The position numbers and the translations under genes were made by a program. A DNA stretch of 64,000 bases, from NCBI RefSeq assembly GCF_000282495.1, contig NZ_AKJE01000033.1:1-64000 (forward strand). Reading direction: 5' to 3'. The stretch's first letter is position 1; every line of letters starts with the position of its first letter. The notes beneath the pieces were generated by a model. The model was not told the DNA's origin. It saw only the letters and a program-made list of their open reading frames with translations, and did not search any database. Source of the stretch: Pseudomonas sp. GM79. Its GTDB lineage: Bacteria > Pseudomonadota > Gammaproteobacteria > Pseudomonadales > Pseudomonadaceae. This document shows positions 27,389-36,931 of this stretch, one piece after another.

Positions 27389-28723
27389 TCAAAGAAAGTC
27401 GAGCTGGACGAAATAGTTGTGCCAGGCCCATTCCAGCTCCTGCGGCGACAGGGCTCCGGAACCGCCCAGGTAACGCTGACGGTCGAGGGCCATGTTCAGG
27501 AGATCGCGGGGGTGGCAAGGCACCAGGGGCATGCCTTCACTTGCATAAAGCCTTTGCAATACATAACGCAGCAGCAGCGGGTCAAAAGGAATGCCCAGGC
27601 GCTCGCTTTCCTGACGCCAGATCTTTTCGTACTCCTCAGGCTTCAGGTAACCGAACTGCAGCTTGTAGCCAATCCGGCGAAGAAAGGCCTCATCGGCCAG
27701 CTCCAGGGGATTGAGGTTGGTTGAAAACACCAGAACCAAATCGAACGGCAGCTCGCAATGCCGACCGCCGCCCAGATTGATGAAGTCACGCTTCTCTTCC
27801 ATGGGTACAATCCAGCGATTCAACAGCTCGGCCGGAGCCATGCGCTGGCGTCCCATGTCGTCGATGATGAACAGGCCATTACTGGCCTTGAGCTGCAAGG
27901 CGGCCTGGTATTGACGGGTATAGGGGTCATAGCGAACGTCCAGCTGTTCCATGCTCAGCTCGCCGCCCGTGATAACGATCGGACGTTTGCAGCACAACAG
28001 TCGACGGTCGATCCCTTCGTTGAGCATCAGATTGTTCGATTGACTGTTGTCATCCAGACGCTGATGCACCTGCGGGTCATAGATCTCGATTACCGACTCA
28101 TTGATGACGATGGCATAAGGTACCCAGATCGCTTCGGCGAACAGACGAATCAGCCGACTGCTGACATATGTCTTGCCGGTACCCGCGGGGCCATAAATCA
28201 TGATCGCGCGCCCGGAGTTCAGTGCCACACCCAACTGATCGAGCATCCCCTCGGTGAGCACTACGCCCGTGAGGGCCCTGTGCATATCGTCGGCGTTGAT
28301 GCGACCGTGGTGAATGGTCTGGATTTTGATCAGGGAACGGTAAGTACTCACCGGGAACGGTGCCGCGCCTATATAGCCACTGCGCGACAGGGCATCGCGG
28401 GCGGCGCTGCGGCCGCGTTCGGTCAGGCCATAACGCATCATCTGCCCACCCGTCGATTGCGGCCCCATCTGGCCCAGCACTTCGACACGGCCATCCTTGC
28501 GCAGAAACGCCAGGACTTCTTCCAGTACTGCACCAGTCAGTGCCAGGCGCTCTACCAGCCGCGACATGTCCAGCACGCCGGCGTCATGCAGGTGCTTGCA
28601 GACCAAGTCACCAAGAAAACTGTCGGTCAGACCGGTTTCGCGGATGGTGCATGGCTGAGGCGCCAGTCGTTGCACCGCTTCCCGATCGCTGGGGTAGGCA
28701 TCACTATCGACGATGACGTGCAT
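27389..28723 (-). CDS. AAA+ ATPase embedded in the tad locus
   Basis: Protein of 444 residues not among the standard Tad components. A winged-helix-like N-terminal part (LAFLRKDGRVEVLGQ; YGLTERGRSAARDAL) precedes an AAA+ module: Walker A GPAGTGKT (about residue 175), Walker B LFIIDDMG (about 285), sensor-1 FSTN and an Arg-finger-like FLRRIGYK. There is no membrane segment. It is 2 bases from the prepilin peptidase gene and 15 from rcpC, so it is co-expressed with the pilus. Possible roles are remodelling of the assembly complex or pilus-linked regulation. Confidence 0.85.
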   Translation of the reverse strand: MHVIVDSDAYPSDREAVQRLAPQPCTIRETGLTDSFLGDLVCKHLHDAGVLDMSRLVERLALTGAVLEEVLAFLRKDGRVEVLGQMGPQSTGGQMMRYGLTERGRSAARDALSRSGYIGAAPFPVSTYRSLIKIQTIHHGRINADDMHRALTGVVLTEGMLDQLGVALNSGRAIMIYGPAGTGKTYVSSRLIRLFAEAIWVPYAIVINESVIEIYDPQVHQRLDDNSQSNNLMLNEGIDRRLLCCKRPIVITGGELSMEQLDVRYDPYTRQYQAALQLKASNGLFIIDDMGRQRMAPAELLNRWIVPMEEKRDFINLGGGRHCELPFDLVLVFSTNLNPLELADEAFLRRIGYKLQFGYLKPEEYEKIWRQESERLGIPFDPLLLRYVLQRLYASEGMPLVPCHPRDLLNMALDRQRYLGGSGALSPQELEWAWHNYFVQLDFL

Positions 28724-28725
28724 GA

Positions 28726-29256
28726 CTAAGCTCCCAATCCGCCGGCAACAAGTTGCCAGTAGACGCTGTTTAAAGTGCCGATCAGGATGGCGATCGAATA
28801 AGGAAAAGGTTTGCCGGCTACTTCATCCGATGTAGGCGCCAGATAAGCCTGCGCCCTCACAATCAGCCAATAGCGTCCCAGGGTTTGAAGTAATTGACCG
28901 CGAAACAGCACGATCAGGAAACCGCAGACGCCGCCGGCAATCAGGCTGAATAAGGCAGCCCACAACGCGTAATGAACGGGTAAAAAACTGCCGACCATGG
29001 CCATTAACTTGACGTCACCGGCGGCCATGCCTCCCACGGCGTACATGGGCAGAAACAGCCCAAAACAGATCAGGATGCCCAACACGCTGTCACCCAATCC
29101 GCTGATACCACCTACATAAGTCTGACCGGCCAATCCCAGGGCAAGGCCCAATAGAACCAGCATGTTGGGAATACGGTGGCGAAGCAGATCGCTCACCACC
29201 GCGACGCCCAGCAGTCCTAGCAGTACAACTGTCGACACTAGCAATTCCATGGACAT
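28726..29256 (-). CDS. Flp prepilin peptidase (TadV/FppA type)
   Basis: Short A24 aspartic peptidase of 176 residues that trims the Flp and pseudopilin leaders. The first catalytic Asp is in VVSDLLRHRIPN (about residue 22) and the second in the GxGD-like AAGDVKLMAMVG (about residue 78). Five or six membrane segments are evident. It has no N-methylation domain, as in TadV. ATG 29256 follows GGGGAG; the 13 codons upstream are unlikely to be translated. It directly follows the proximal flp gene. Confidence 0.92.
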   Translation of the reverse strand: MSMELLVSTVVLLGLLGVAVVSDLLRHRIPNMLVLLGLALGLAGQTYVGGISGLGDSVLGILICFGLFLPMYAVGGMAAGDVKLMAMVGSFLPVHYALWAALFSLIAGGVCGFLIVLFRGQLLQTLGRYWLIVRAQAYLAPTSDEVAGKPFPYSIAILIGTLNSVYWQLVAGGLGA

Positions 29257-29284
29257 GGCGCGTCTCCCCTGACGGGAATTATCG

Positions 29285-29479
29285 TTAGCAGGCAACGTTG
29301 CCGTTGACGGCCTGGCACAGTGCTCTGATCTTGGTATCCACTGCGCCGCCTAAAAGAACAAACGCAGCGGCAACTAATACCGTAATCAACCCACCGGCCA
29401 CCGCGTACTCCACAATGGTCAGACCATCTTCATCTTTGGCGAACTTGCTTATCGAAGCTCTTACTGTTTGCACATTCAT
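29285..29479 (-). CDS. flp: Flp-family type IVb pilin, copy 1
   Basis: Major pilin of the Tad pilus, 64 residues. It has a leader with FAKDEDG, cleavage expected at G/L, then LTIVEYAVAGGLITVLVAAA with the Glu at mature position 5, and a Cys-containing tail (ALCQAVNGNVAC). It is nearly identical to the copy at 29638-29832 and starts the cluster leading into the prepilin peptidase. Confidence 0.97.
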   Translation of the reverse strand: MNVQTVRASISKFAKDEDGLTIVEYAVAGGLITVLVAAAFVLLGGAVDTKIRALCQAVNGNVAC

Positions 29480-29637
29480 TTTGGGTACCTCACTTCAGCG
29501 GTTGCCAGGGTCAGAAACTTAGGTCGGCGGGGGCTGCGCGAAATCCATTCGGTTATTCGGTTGCTTTACCGGAGAAGCAATAACAACCAGCTACTTTCAT
29601 GGAGATCGCCGCCCCCCCACACGGCAAGTTATCTTTA

Positions 29638-29832
29638 TCAGCACGCAACGTTGCCATTGACGGCCTGGCACAGCGCCCTGATCTTGGTATTCACGGCGCC
29701 GCCCAAAAGAACAAACGCAGCGGCAACTAGTACCGTAATCAGCCCACCCGCCACTGCGTATTCCACAATGGTCAGACCGTCTTCGTCTTTGGCGAACTTC
29801 AGTACCGAAGCCTTGATTGTTTGCAGAGTCAT
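29638..29832 (-). CDS. flp: Flp-family type IVb pilin, copy 2
   Basis: Second 64-residue pilin, differing from copy 1 only at a few positions, chiefly in the leader (MTLQTIKASVLKFAKDEDG) and one D-to-N change. A longer frame to 30117 is not needed, as the pilin ATG at 29832 has AGGTG upstream. It is the promoter-proximal gene of the tad unit and probably the main pilin; the gap to copy 1 holds no gene. Confidence 0.96.
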   Translation of the reverse strand: MTLQTIKASVLKFAKDEDGLTIVEYAVAGGLITVLVAAAFVLLGGAVNTKIRALCQAVNGNVAC

Positions 29833-30134
29833 TTTGCACACCTCACTAAAGTTGTTCTTCCGAGGGGCAGTACGTTCTGAACTGCCTGATGCAACCCTAG
29901 TCAGGGGCAAGGCATAGGCGTTAGGAAGATTTTGCACATCACTAGGACTTTTTTGCGGGGGATGCCAACTATCGGTCGTTGGCTTTTGGCAGGAACGGAA
30001 GGGTAAAAAAAGGAAATGACTTGCGAATGCGATTGCCGTTGATTCACAAGCGACGAGCGGTTGCGGCTCGGAACATCGATCCACGCTAACAAACAACTGG
30101 GTGTAACGGCTTTGCAACGAAATATAGAGCGTAT

Positions 30135-30154
30135 AGAACTAAAGTATCAGTTCT
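30135..30154. promoter_or_regulatory. Dyad between flp and AraC-type genes
   Basis: AGAACT-N8-AGTTCT is centred in the 406-base divergent gap, about 300 bases before flp copy 2 and 95 before the AraC-type start. It may be a regulator-binding site for either promoter. No other gene is seen in the gap. Confidence 0.4.
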
Positions 30155-30238
30155 TTATAAGCATTTAATCTGCAAAGTCAGTGCACGTTGACAATACTAC
30201 TCAGCGAAGAGCGGCGCTAAGAACCCCAGAGTAGAGAC

Positions 30239-31105
30239 ATGACGTCCAATTTGACCAGAAGGCCATCGCTACTGTGGTTCGATCTGACCCACGATCATTC
30301 CACGAAGGAACTCATCGCGCAGTTCGAGAGCGCTTGCGACTGCAAATTGGCGAAAAATTCCGCGCTGCCCATCGGGGAACAGGCGGACATGATCTGCATC
30401 CATTTTGATCGCCCCGACACGCCGGGCTTGAGGCTGTTGCTGGAGATCAAACGCACAACGCCCACCATCCCGATCACCATGTTCACTGTGCAACACTCGG
30501 AAGAACTGGCGGTATGGGCCATGCGTTCCAGTGTCTGGGAATACATGGTGTTGCCGTTCTCATCCAACGAGAGAAAGCGTTACCTGACGGCCGTGGTGCA
30601 GCTGTGCGAGTTGCGCCGAAATGCCAACGGCCAGGGCCAGACATCGCTGATCGATCACTCCCCGACCCTGCCGGACAGCATCCGGTTGACCTCGGGGCAC
30701 CAAAAACACCAGGCGCTGAGCAACATCATGCTGTACATCGATCAGCACTTTCGGGACAGCATCGATCAGAGGGATTTGGCGAAGCGCTGCGGCATGACGA
30801 CCTTTCGCTTCAGCCGACTGTTCAAGGAAGCCAATGGCGTTGGCTTCACCGATTACATCCTGGACAAGCGCATGAGCTTCGCCAAGGAACTGCTCGACAA
30901 TAGCCAGATGCCTATTACCAGCATCGGCTATGAGGCCGGCTTCAAGGACCCGTCCTACTTCGCTCGCGCCTTCAAGCAGTTCGTCAACTGCACGCCCAGC
31001 GAATACCGTTTGACCTGCCAACTCAGAGCGGTGGCAGCGCAACCGGCGCTGGAGGATACAACCACGCAAGCGCTCGAAAGCCTGGTGCAAAGCCTCGGAA
31101 ATTGA
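30239..31105 (+). CDS. AraC-type regulator with receiver-like N-terminus
   Basis: Regulator of 288 residues. Residues 1-125 resemble a response-regulator fold (strand pairs such as MICIHFDRPD and IPITMFTVQHSEEL, ending EYMVLPFSSNERKR), but the acidic-pocket and phosphorylation-Asp pattern is not clear, so it may be phosphorylation-independent. The C-terminal double helix-turn-helix (LAKRCGMTTFRFSRLFKEAN; ITSIGYEAGFKDPSYFARAF) is classical AraC. Being divergent from the pilin genes, it is the likely controller of the tad locus. Confidence 0.88.
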   Translation: MTSNLTRRPSLLWFDLTHDHSTKELIAQFESACDCKLAKNSALPIGEQADMICIHFDRPDTPGLRLLLEIKRTTPTIPITMFTVQHSEELAVWAMRSSVWEYMVLPFSSNERKRYLTAVVQLCELRRNANGQGQTSLIDHSPTLPDSIRLTSGHQKHQALSNIMLYIDQHFRDSIDQRDLAKRCGMTTFRFSRLFKEANGVGFTDYILDKRMSFAKELLDNSQMPITSIGYEAGFKDPSYFARAFKQFVNCTPSEYRLTCQLRAVAAQPALEDTTTQALESLVQSLGN

Positions 31106-31133
31106 GAGTGTAATACCAGTTAAGCGCAATTCA

Positions 31134-31223
31134 TGTGGGAGCGGGCTTGCTCGCGAAGGCGGTGTGTCAGGCGATATCAATGTTGACTGTGCCGCCGTCT
31201 TCGCGAGCAAGCCCGCTCCCACA
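31134..31223. repeat. Inverted REP pair with extended arms
   Basis: GGGAGCGGGCTTGCTCGCGA and its complement form a hairpin. Outside them are further matching arms (CCAGTTAAGCGC before, GCGCCTTAACTGACTGG after), so the whole unit is close to 150 bases. Confidence 0.88.
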
Positions 31224-31298
31224 GGTTCAGCGCCTTAACTGACTGGCATTACCCGAAGGTTTTTATTCCAATCAATGAAAATGACAAATAACGCGCAT

Positions 31299-31331
31299 AA
31301 AAAAACGCCGCTCAATGAGCGGCGTTTTTTT
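31299..31331 (-). terminator. Terminator for the tRNA transcript
   Basis: Strong stem AACGCCGCTC/GAGCGGCGTT with A and T runs on both sides, so it can act in both directions; it lies 5 bases beyond the last tRNA of the - strand unit. Confidence 0.92.
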
Positions 31332-31336
31332 GAATT

Positions 31337-31412
<76 letters not shown>

Positions 31413-31415
31413 AAA

Positions 31416-31491
31416 TGGCGTCCCCTAGGGGACTCGAACCCCTGTTACCGCCGTGAAAGGGCGGTGTCCTAGGCCACTAGACGAAGGGGAC
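31416..31491 (-). tRNA. tRNA-Glu(TTC)
   Basis: Encodes 76 bases including CCA. The anticodon loop is CTTTCAC and the acceptor arm is GTCCCCT with its complement. It is three bases from the Gly gene. Confidence 0.97.
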
Positions 31492-31595
31492 ACGCTGCCC
31501 GGAACACATGGTGTGTGTTTCGGTGCCCAGATCCGCATCCGAAGATTTGGTTCTGGTTTCACTCAGCCCTGCCCGAAAGCAAAGCCGTTTAAAAC

Positions 31596-31671
<76 letters not shown>

Positions 31672-31673
31672 AT

Positions 31674-31749
31674 TGGCGTCCCCTAGGGGACTCGAACCCC
31701 TGTTACCGCCGTGAAAGGGCGGTGTCCTAGGCCACTAGACGAAGGGGAC
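31674..31749 (-). tRNA. tRNA-Glu(TTC), promoter-proximal copy
   Basis: Same sequence as the Glu gene at 31416-31491, with CCA encoded. It is the first gene after the stable-RNA promoter at 31812-31840 and only two bases from tRNA-Gly. Confidence 0.97.
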
Positions 31750-31811
31750 ACACGTACAACATTCACTCCCTACCGCGTTTCGCTGTGTGCTTTACGCTGT
31801 AAGTGGCGCGC

Positions 31812-31840
31812 ATTCTATGGATGGATTGAAGGGTCGTCAA
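31812..31840 (-). promoter_or_regulatory. Sigma-70 promoter of the tRNA unit
   Basis: On the - strand TTGACG (31840-31835), 17 bases, then TAGAAT (31817-31812), followed by a GC-rich GCGCGCC discriminator like those of stringently controlled tRNA/rRNA promoters. Confidence 0.8.
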
Positions 31841-32132
31841 CCCCCAGATATAAATTTATTTAAATCAATGACTTCGCCCTGCTTTCAGCAGCGTTTGAGG
31901 CTTTTCCGTCGACTGACCTTTGGCGCCTATATTCTGGCATCCAGCAAGGCGCTATAGTCCGGCCCGGATGATGGCAATGTGCATCTCGCACGCTATTTAC
32001 TTATCTATGCAGCGTTACGGCCGATATAAGCAGAGCCATTGCCGATTCAACTCGTCGAGCGACCCTAGGCGCCCAAATGCCAAGCTACTACACTCGACTC
32101 GCACGCGAACCCTAATAAAAGAGGTCTTACCG

Positions 32133-32903
32133 GTGACACCACTCATGATCACCCTGCTAGTCGTAGCCGGGATCGCACTATTGATCGCCATTGGCTACAT
32201 GAACCATGTGGTGGAGAACAATAAGCTGGAAAAGGCCCGCACCAAGGTTGAACTCAATGACCGCCTGCGTCGCTGCGGTGAAATCACCGAGACCTTCCCC
32301 GGTCAGCTGATGACACCGCCCCTCAAGCTGCTGTTGACCCGTCTTGAATTGAACGTCTGCCAGCGCCTGCTGAACCTGGAAAAATCCAACAGCACCTTAA
32401 AGGCACGGATTGCCGAGCTGAGTGCCCTCGTCGCCCAGGGCGAATCGATCCCGGTCAACAACCCGCCGGCACCGATCCAGACCGAAGCCAAAGCCAAAGA
32501 CGTGCGCTTTTTGCTCGAAGCCCTGCATGGCCAGATCACCCGCGCGGCACAGGACGGTTTCCTGCCGCCCAACGAAGCCAAGCGCTGGGTCCGCGAGGTC
32601 CGTCACATCCTGGTGCTGCTGCACATCGAATTTTTCAACAACCTGGGCCAGCATTCTCTGCAACAGAACCAGCCCGGCCAGGCTCGTCTGGCCTTCGAAC
32701 GCGGCGTGCAATACCTGCGCAAGCAACAGGAACCGCAGATTTACGCTGAACAGCTGGAATACCTGGAGAAACTCCTGGCCCGCGCCAACGCCCAGGTCAT
32801 GGACAAGATCGCTCCGGTGGAAGGCGAGATGAACCAACTGACTGAAGGCCTCAAAGACGTCGAGGCTGATGCCGACTGGAAGAAAAAAGTGATCTACGAC
32901 TGA
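32133..32903 (+). CDS. Conserved membrane-anchored coiled-coil protein
   Basis: Protein of 256 residues: one N-terminal membrane segment (LMITLLVVAGIALLIAIGYM), then a charged, mostly helical region with likely coiled coils (LNLEKSNSTLKARIAELSAL) and C-terminal helices. I chose GTG 32133 since GAGG is 8 bases before; the frame upstream to 31920 looks untranslated. There are no catalytic motifs and no function is assigned. It has its own terminator and may be monocistronic. Confidence 0.85.
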   Translation: MTPLMITLLVVAGIALLIAIGYMNHVVENNKLEKARTKVELNDRLRRCGEITETFPGQLMTPPLKLLLTRLELNVCQRLLNLEKSNSTLKARIAELSALVAQGESIPVNNPPAPIQTEAKAKDVRFLLEALHGQITRAAQDGFLPPNEAKRWVREVRHILVLLHIEFFNNLGQHSLQQNQPGQARLAFERGVQYLRKQQEPQIYAEQLEYLEKLLARANAQVMDKIAPVEGEMNQLTEGLKDVEADADWKKKVIYD

Positions 32904-32918
32904 TCAGAACAAACAACG

Positions 32919-32944
32919 AAGCCACCGAAAGGTGGCTTTTTTTT
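32919..32944 (+). terminator. Terminator after the coiled-coil protein gene
   Basis: Stem AAGCCACC/GGTGGCTT with a GAAA loop and a run of Ts. Confidence 0.93.
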
Positions 32945-33013
32945 GCGCGCCGTTTGCCGACGATGGGCAATGGGGCCTTGAGCCCTAATGCCGGTCAGTT
33001 AAGGTGCAGCACC

Positions 33014-33103
33014 TGTGGGAGCGGGCTTGCTCGCGAAGGCGGCGGCACAGTCAACATTGAGGTTGACTGACACTCCCTCTTCGCGAGCAAGCCCGCTCCC
33101 ACA
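33014..33103. repeat. Inverted REP pair with extended arms
   Basis: Same core as the pair at 31134-31223. It also shares its outer arms (GGTCAGTTAAGG before, CGCTTAACTAACTGG after). Confidence 0.88.
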
Positions 33104-33152
33104 TGAATTGCGGCGCTTAACTAACTGGCATTAGCCTTGAGTCCTGCATTGC

Positions 33153-35117
33153 TCAGAGCCTGAAATGCCCCACCATCCCCTTCAGCTCCCCCCCCAGCTG
33201 CGCCAACTCAATACTCGACGCGGCATTGCCCTGCATCGCCAGCGACGACTGATCCGCACTGGCGCGGATACTGGTGACACTGCGATTGATCTCCTCGGCC
33301 ACTGAACTCTGCTCTTCCGCAGCCGCTGCGATCTGCTGGTTCATCTGCTGAATCAACGACACCGCTACCGCAATGCTTCCCAACGCGCTCTCGGTTTGCA
33401 ATGCATCGCTCACCGCCAGTTTCACCAACTCGCCGCTGCTCTGAATCTGCTGCACCGACGACTGCGCCGCCGAGCGCAAGGCACTGACCAGCTGTTCGAT
33501 TTCCTCGGTTGATTGCTGGGTTCGCCTGGCCAACGCCCGAACTTCATCGGCTACCACCGCAAACCCCCTGCCCTGCTCGCCGGCCCGAGCTGCCTCGATG
33601 GCCGCATTGAGCGCCAACAGGTTGGTTTGCTCGGCAACGCTTTTGATCACGCTGAGTACCGTGCCAATGTTCTGGATTTGCGCACTGAGGCTTTCGATGC
33701 TGGAACTGGCCGAGGTGGCCGAGTCCGCCAATTGTTCGATCCGCGCCATGCTCTGACGCACCACCTGCTGACCGCTTTCGACCTTGTCGTCGGCAGTCTG
33801 CGCCGCCTGGGCGGCCTCTTCCGCGTTACGTGCGACGTCGTGCACCGTGGCGGTCATCTGATTCATCGCGGTGGCGACCTGCTCGGTTTCTTCCTTCTGG
33901 CTGCTGACTTCAAGGTTGGTCTGTTCGGTTACCGCCGATAGCGATTGAGCAGAGCTTGCCAACTGTTCGATACCGGCCTGCAAACCACTGACGATATTGC
34001 TCAGCCCTGCACCCATTTGCTGCATGGCTTGCATCAACTGGCCGATCTCATCACGGCGTGTCACTTCAATCGTTGCACTCAAATCGCCCGCGGCGATCCG
34101 TTGAGCAACACCAATTACGCTGCGCAGCGGCGCGACGATCAACCGGGTGATCACCCACGCAGCAATCAGCCCCACCAGCAAGGCCAGTGCCGAAGAACCG
34201 ATGATCAACAGCGAGTTCTTTTTCAGCTCTGCCTGCATCGACAGGTCTTCGGCAACGTAGGCCTGATCCACCCGTTCCACCACTTGAGCGGCGCGCTGGT
34301 GGAGTTGCTCGTAGACGGTTTTTTCCTCTGCCAACAGTCCGGTGTACTCGGCGAGTTTTTCACTGAAACCGGCGATGTGACCGGACACTTCATTGAGGAC
34401 GGTCTGGTAACCCTCATCCTTGATCGTGGTTTTCAGTTGCTCGGCCTGGGTCAGCGCCTGATCGGCCTGCTCGATCTTGCCCTGCCCGCCGCTGTCGTCG
34501 CCCTTGCGGCTCTGGTCCAGGCGTACGCGCGCTTCGTTCATGGCCTGCAACATCAGCCGCGATACCTGACTGACCTGATTGGCCTGCTCGATGAATTGCG
34601 CGCCGTCCTTGCCCTCGGATTCCTTCAAGGTATAGGCACCATCATCGGTGAGCCCGGCCTGCAGCACGTCCAGGTTATTGGCCACGCTGGATACCGACCA
34701 ACTGGCCATTTCCAGCGCAAGGTCTTTGGCCTGACTCAGCGAGACGAACTCGTCAAAAGCCTTGCGATAAGCCCCCAGAGATTGCTCGACATCATTCATG
34801 ACCGGCACGTTGGCCGCTGACTGGGCCTTGAGCTGGGTCGCCAGAGCGATCAGAGCGTCCACCCCGGCGTGCAAGGCGTCCACGGTTTTCGGATTACCGT
34901 GCAAGGCGTATTCCTGCTCGAGCAGGCGAACCTTGAGCAAACCGCTGTTGAGCGACGACATCTGCTTGAGCCCGTCGAAGCGCTGACTGATGGTTTGCAG
35001 GGACCATACGCCGATGGCCGCTACCAGTGCGGTCAACAGCAGCACCAGTACAAACCCGACACCCAGTTTTTTCGCCATACCGAGGTTGGCAAAACGTCCT
35101 TGCACGGCCGAAATCAT
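33153..35117 (-). CDS. Methyl-accepting chemotaxis protein (helical sensor)
   Basis: Transmembrane chemoreceptor of 654 residues: TM1 ([20 protein letters not shown], about 20-40), a roughly 260-residue helical periplasmic domain of the HBM-like bimodular kind, TM2 ([19 protein letters not shown]), HAMP ([18 protein letters not shown]) and the conserved signalling tip ([20 protein letters not shown]). ATG 35117 has GGGGA upstream; the longer frame is not needed. The ligand is unknown; HBM receptors of this type often sense organic acids. It has no C-terminal CheR-binding pentapeptide. Confidence 0.94.
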   Translation of the reverse strand: MISAVQGRFANLGMAKKLGVGFVLVLLLTALVAAIGVWSLQTISQRFDGLKQMSSLNSGLLKVRLLEQEYALHGNPKTVDALHAGVDALIALATQLKAQSAANVPVMNDVEQSLGAYRKAFDEFVSLSQAKDLALEMASWSVSSVANNLDVLQAGLTDDGAYTLKESEGKDGAQFIEQANQVSQVSRLMLQAMNEARVRLDQSRKGDDSGGQGKIEQADQALTQAEQLKTTIKDEGYQTVLNEVSGHIAGFSEKLAEYTGLLAEEKTVYEQLHQRAAQVVERVDQAYVAEDLSMQAELKKNSLLIIGSSALALLVGLIAAWVITRLIVAPLRSVIGVAQRIAAGDLSATIEVTRRDEIGQLMQAMQQMGAGLSNIVSGLQAGIEQLASSAQSLSAVTEQTNLEVSSQKEETEQVATAMNQMTATVHDVARNAEEAAQAAQTADDKVESGQQVVRQSMARIEQLADSATSASSSIESLSAQIQNIGTVLSVIKSVAEQTNLLALNAAIEAARAGEQGRGFAVVADEVRALARRTQQSTEEIEQLVSALRSAAQSSVQQIQSSGELVKLAVSDALQTESALGSIAVAVSLIQQMNQQIAAAAEEQSSVAEEINRSVTSIRASADQSSLAMQGNAASSIELAQLGGELKGMVGHFRL

Positions 35118-35295
35118 TGCGCTTAGTCCCCTGCCATTGTCTGTTGATGCAGATTCGCAACGGGCTCGTGCCAACACAAGTCTCTGACTTCGGAATAATG
35201 GCAAAAAGCTACGCCCGCGTCGCTTTCAGAACGCTCGAGGTCGATCCTCAGGATCTGTTGACATTTGGCAGCGCAACGCGGCTCGTAACCAAACG

Positions 35296-36675
35296 TCAAC
35301 AGACCCTGGCGGTGGCCTGGAAAAATGCCCGGGCGCGAGGATCACAGGCATAAGCTATGTTGATCCGCTGCCAGTCATGAGCCTGGCCGGTCGGACTGAA
35401 CGCCGTCGGACAAGACAGCAGGACACCGAAGCGCCGAGCCTGAGTGCGCACCTGAGCATAGTCAGCGTTGCGCGATCGCGCCCAGATGAACAGGCCGCCA
35501 ACCGGTTTGCCGAAAACCTCCCACTCCGCGTCTTCGAGGACCTGCAAGGCTGCGTCCCTGCCAATACTTAAACGCTGGCGCTGACGCTGCACCAATTTGC
35601 GGTAGGCACCGCTGGCCAACAGACTCGCCAGCACCGACTCGCTGAACCGTGAAGCGCCCATGCTGCTGATCATCTTGACCTGCGCCAGTCGCGAAATCAC
35701 ATCGGCACTGGCCACTACAAAGCCAACCCGCAACGAACTGCTGAGGGTTTTGGAGTAGCTGCCGACGTAGATCACGTTGTCATCGATGCCCAGTGCCGCA
35801 AGGCGCGTGCCGGGACCGCTGTGAAAATCCGCATAGACGTCGTCTTCGATCACCCGCACGCCATGGTTTTTGGCCAGTTGCAGGACCTGCTGAGCCACCC
35901 CCGGGGTCAAACTGCTGCCAGTGGGGTTGTGATAAAAGCTGTTGATGAACAAGCCACGGGGTTTGTACTTCAGCAGCACCGCCTCGAGTGCTTCGGTGTC
36001 TGGCCCGCGCGGGGTTCGTGGCACCTCGATCATGCTGACCCCGTGCAGCCTGAGCAGATCGAACAGCATCGAATAACCGGGACTCTCCACCACCACGCAA
36101 TCGCCCGGTTTGAACAGCGTACGCACAATCAGATCGAGCCCATGACTGGCCCCTGCCGTGGTCAGTATTCGGCTTTCATCCACCTCGATACTCAGTTGTT
36201 TCAACCGCTTGAGGATCTGCTGGCGCAAAGCAGGCAGGCCCAGCGGCGTGCTGTAGTTGAACAACCCGGCCATGTCGGTGCGGCTGACCTGGCGTATGGC
36301 GTAGCTCAGGTCGTCAGTCTCGCGCCAGCTTTCGGGCAGGCCGCCGCAACCCAGTTTCAGTTCCTCGACATGGCCGCTTTGCTTCTCCTCAACCCCTTCG
36401 AACCAGGGAAGATCGCGTTGCTCCTGAGCGGCCAGCACCGTTGCCGCGACAAAGAAACCCGCCCCGTTACGCGTCTCCAGTACCCCTTGAGCCACCAGCC
36501 GTTCACAGGCCTCGACGACACTGGATTGACTGAGCAGATTGATCCGCGCGATTTTTCGCACGGAAGGCAAACGCCCCCCCGGCGTCACCTCGCCGCGACG
36601 GAGCCAGTCGGCCAATGCGTCGACGATTTGCTGCACGACAGGCACCAATGCCTCCCGATCGATTCTCAACTCCAT
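35296..36675 (-). CDS. MocR-type (GntR/aminotransferase) regulator
   Basis: PLP-dependent transcription factor of 459 residues: an N-terminal GntR winged helix (GGRLPSVRKIARINLLSQSS, residues 32-51) linked to an aminotransferase-like domain. The PLP lysine should be in the SYSKTLSSSLRVGF run, with INSFYHNPTGSSL and EDDVYADF as cofactor contacts. TTG at 36681, two codons upstream, is an alternative start because AGGAG is nearer to it. No partner metabolic gene adjoins it, so the target is unclear. Confidence 0.9.
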   Translation of the reverse strand: MELRIDREALVPVVQQIVDALADWLRRGEVTPGGRLPSVRKIARINLLSQSSVVEACERLVAQGVLETRNGAGFFVAATVLAAQEQRDLPWFEGVEEKQSGHVEELKLGCGGLPESWRETDDLSYAIRQVSRTDMAGLFNYSTPLGLPALRQQILKRLKQLSIEVDESRILTTAGASHGLDLIVRTLFKPGDCVVVESPGYSMLFDLLRLHGVSMIEVPRTPRGPDTEALEAVLLKYKPRGLFINSFYHNPTGSSLTPGVAQQVLQLAKNHGVRVIEDDVYADFHSGPGTRLAALGIDDNVIYVGSYSKTLSSSLRVGFVVASADVISRLAQVKMISSMGASRFSESVLASLLASGAYRKLVQRQRQRLSIGRDAALQVLEDAEWEVFGKPVGGLFIWARSRNADYAQVRTQARRFGVLLSCPTAFSPTGQAHDWQRINIAYACDPRARAFFQATARVC

Positions 36676-36836
36676 GAGCAAGCAAACTCCTGTCCGTTTT
36701 GCGGGGAACAGTTAATCACAGGAGCGCTTCAGGGGATGTGCGACAACGCCGCCAAAACCCTCAGATCTAATCATTTGAAACACATTGATCGGCGTCTTCA
36801 CGGAATCAACTCCGAACAGTAAAAAATGTGGGAGCG

Positions 36837-36915
36837 GGCTTGCTCGCGAAGACGGTGGCCCGGTCAACATTGATGTCGCCTGACACACCGCTTTCGCGAG
36901 CAAGCCCGCTCCCAC
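36837..36915. repeat. Inverted REP pair
   Basis: Opposed GGGAGCGGGCTTGCTCGCGA copies between the MocR and SDR genes, with TCAACATTGATGTCGCCTGA in the loop. Confidence 0.9.
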
Positions 36916-36931
36916 ATGGATTGCACTTGAC

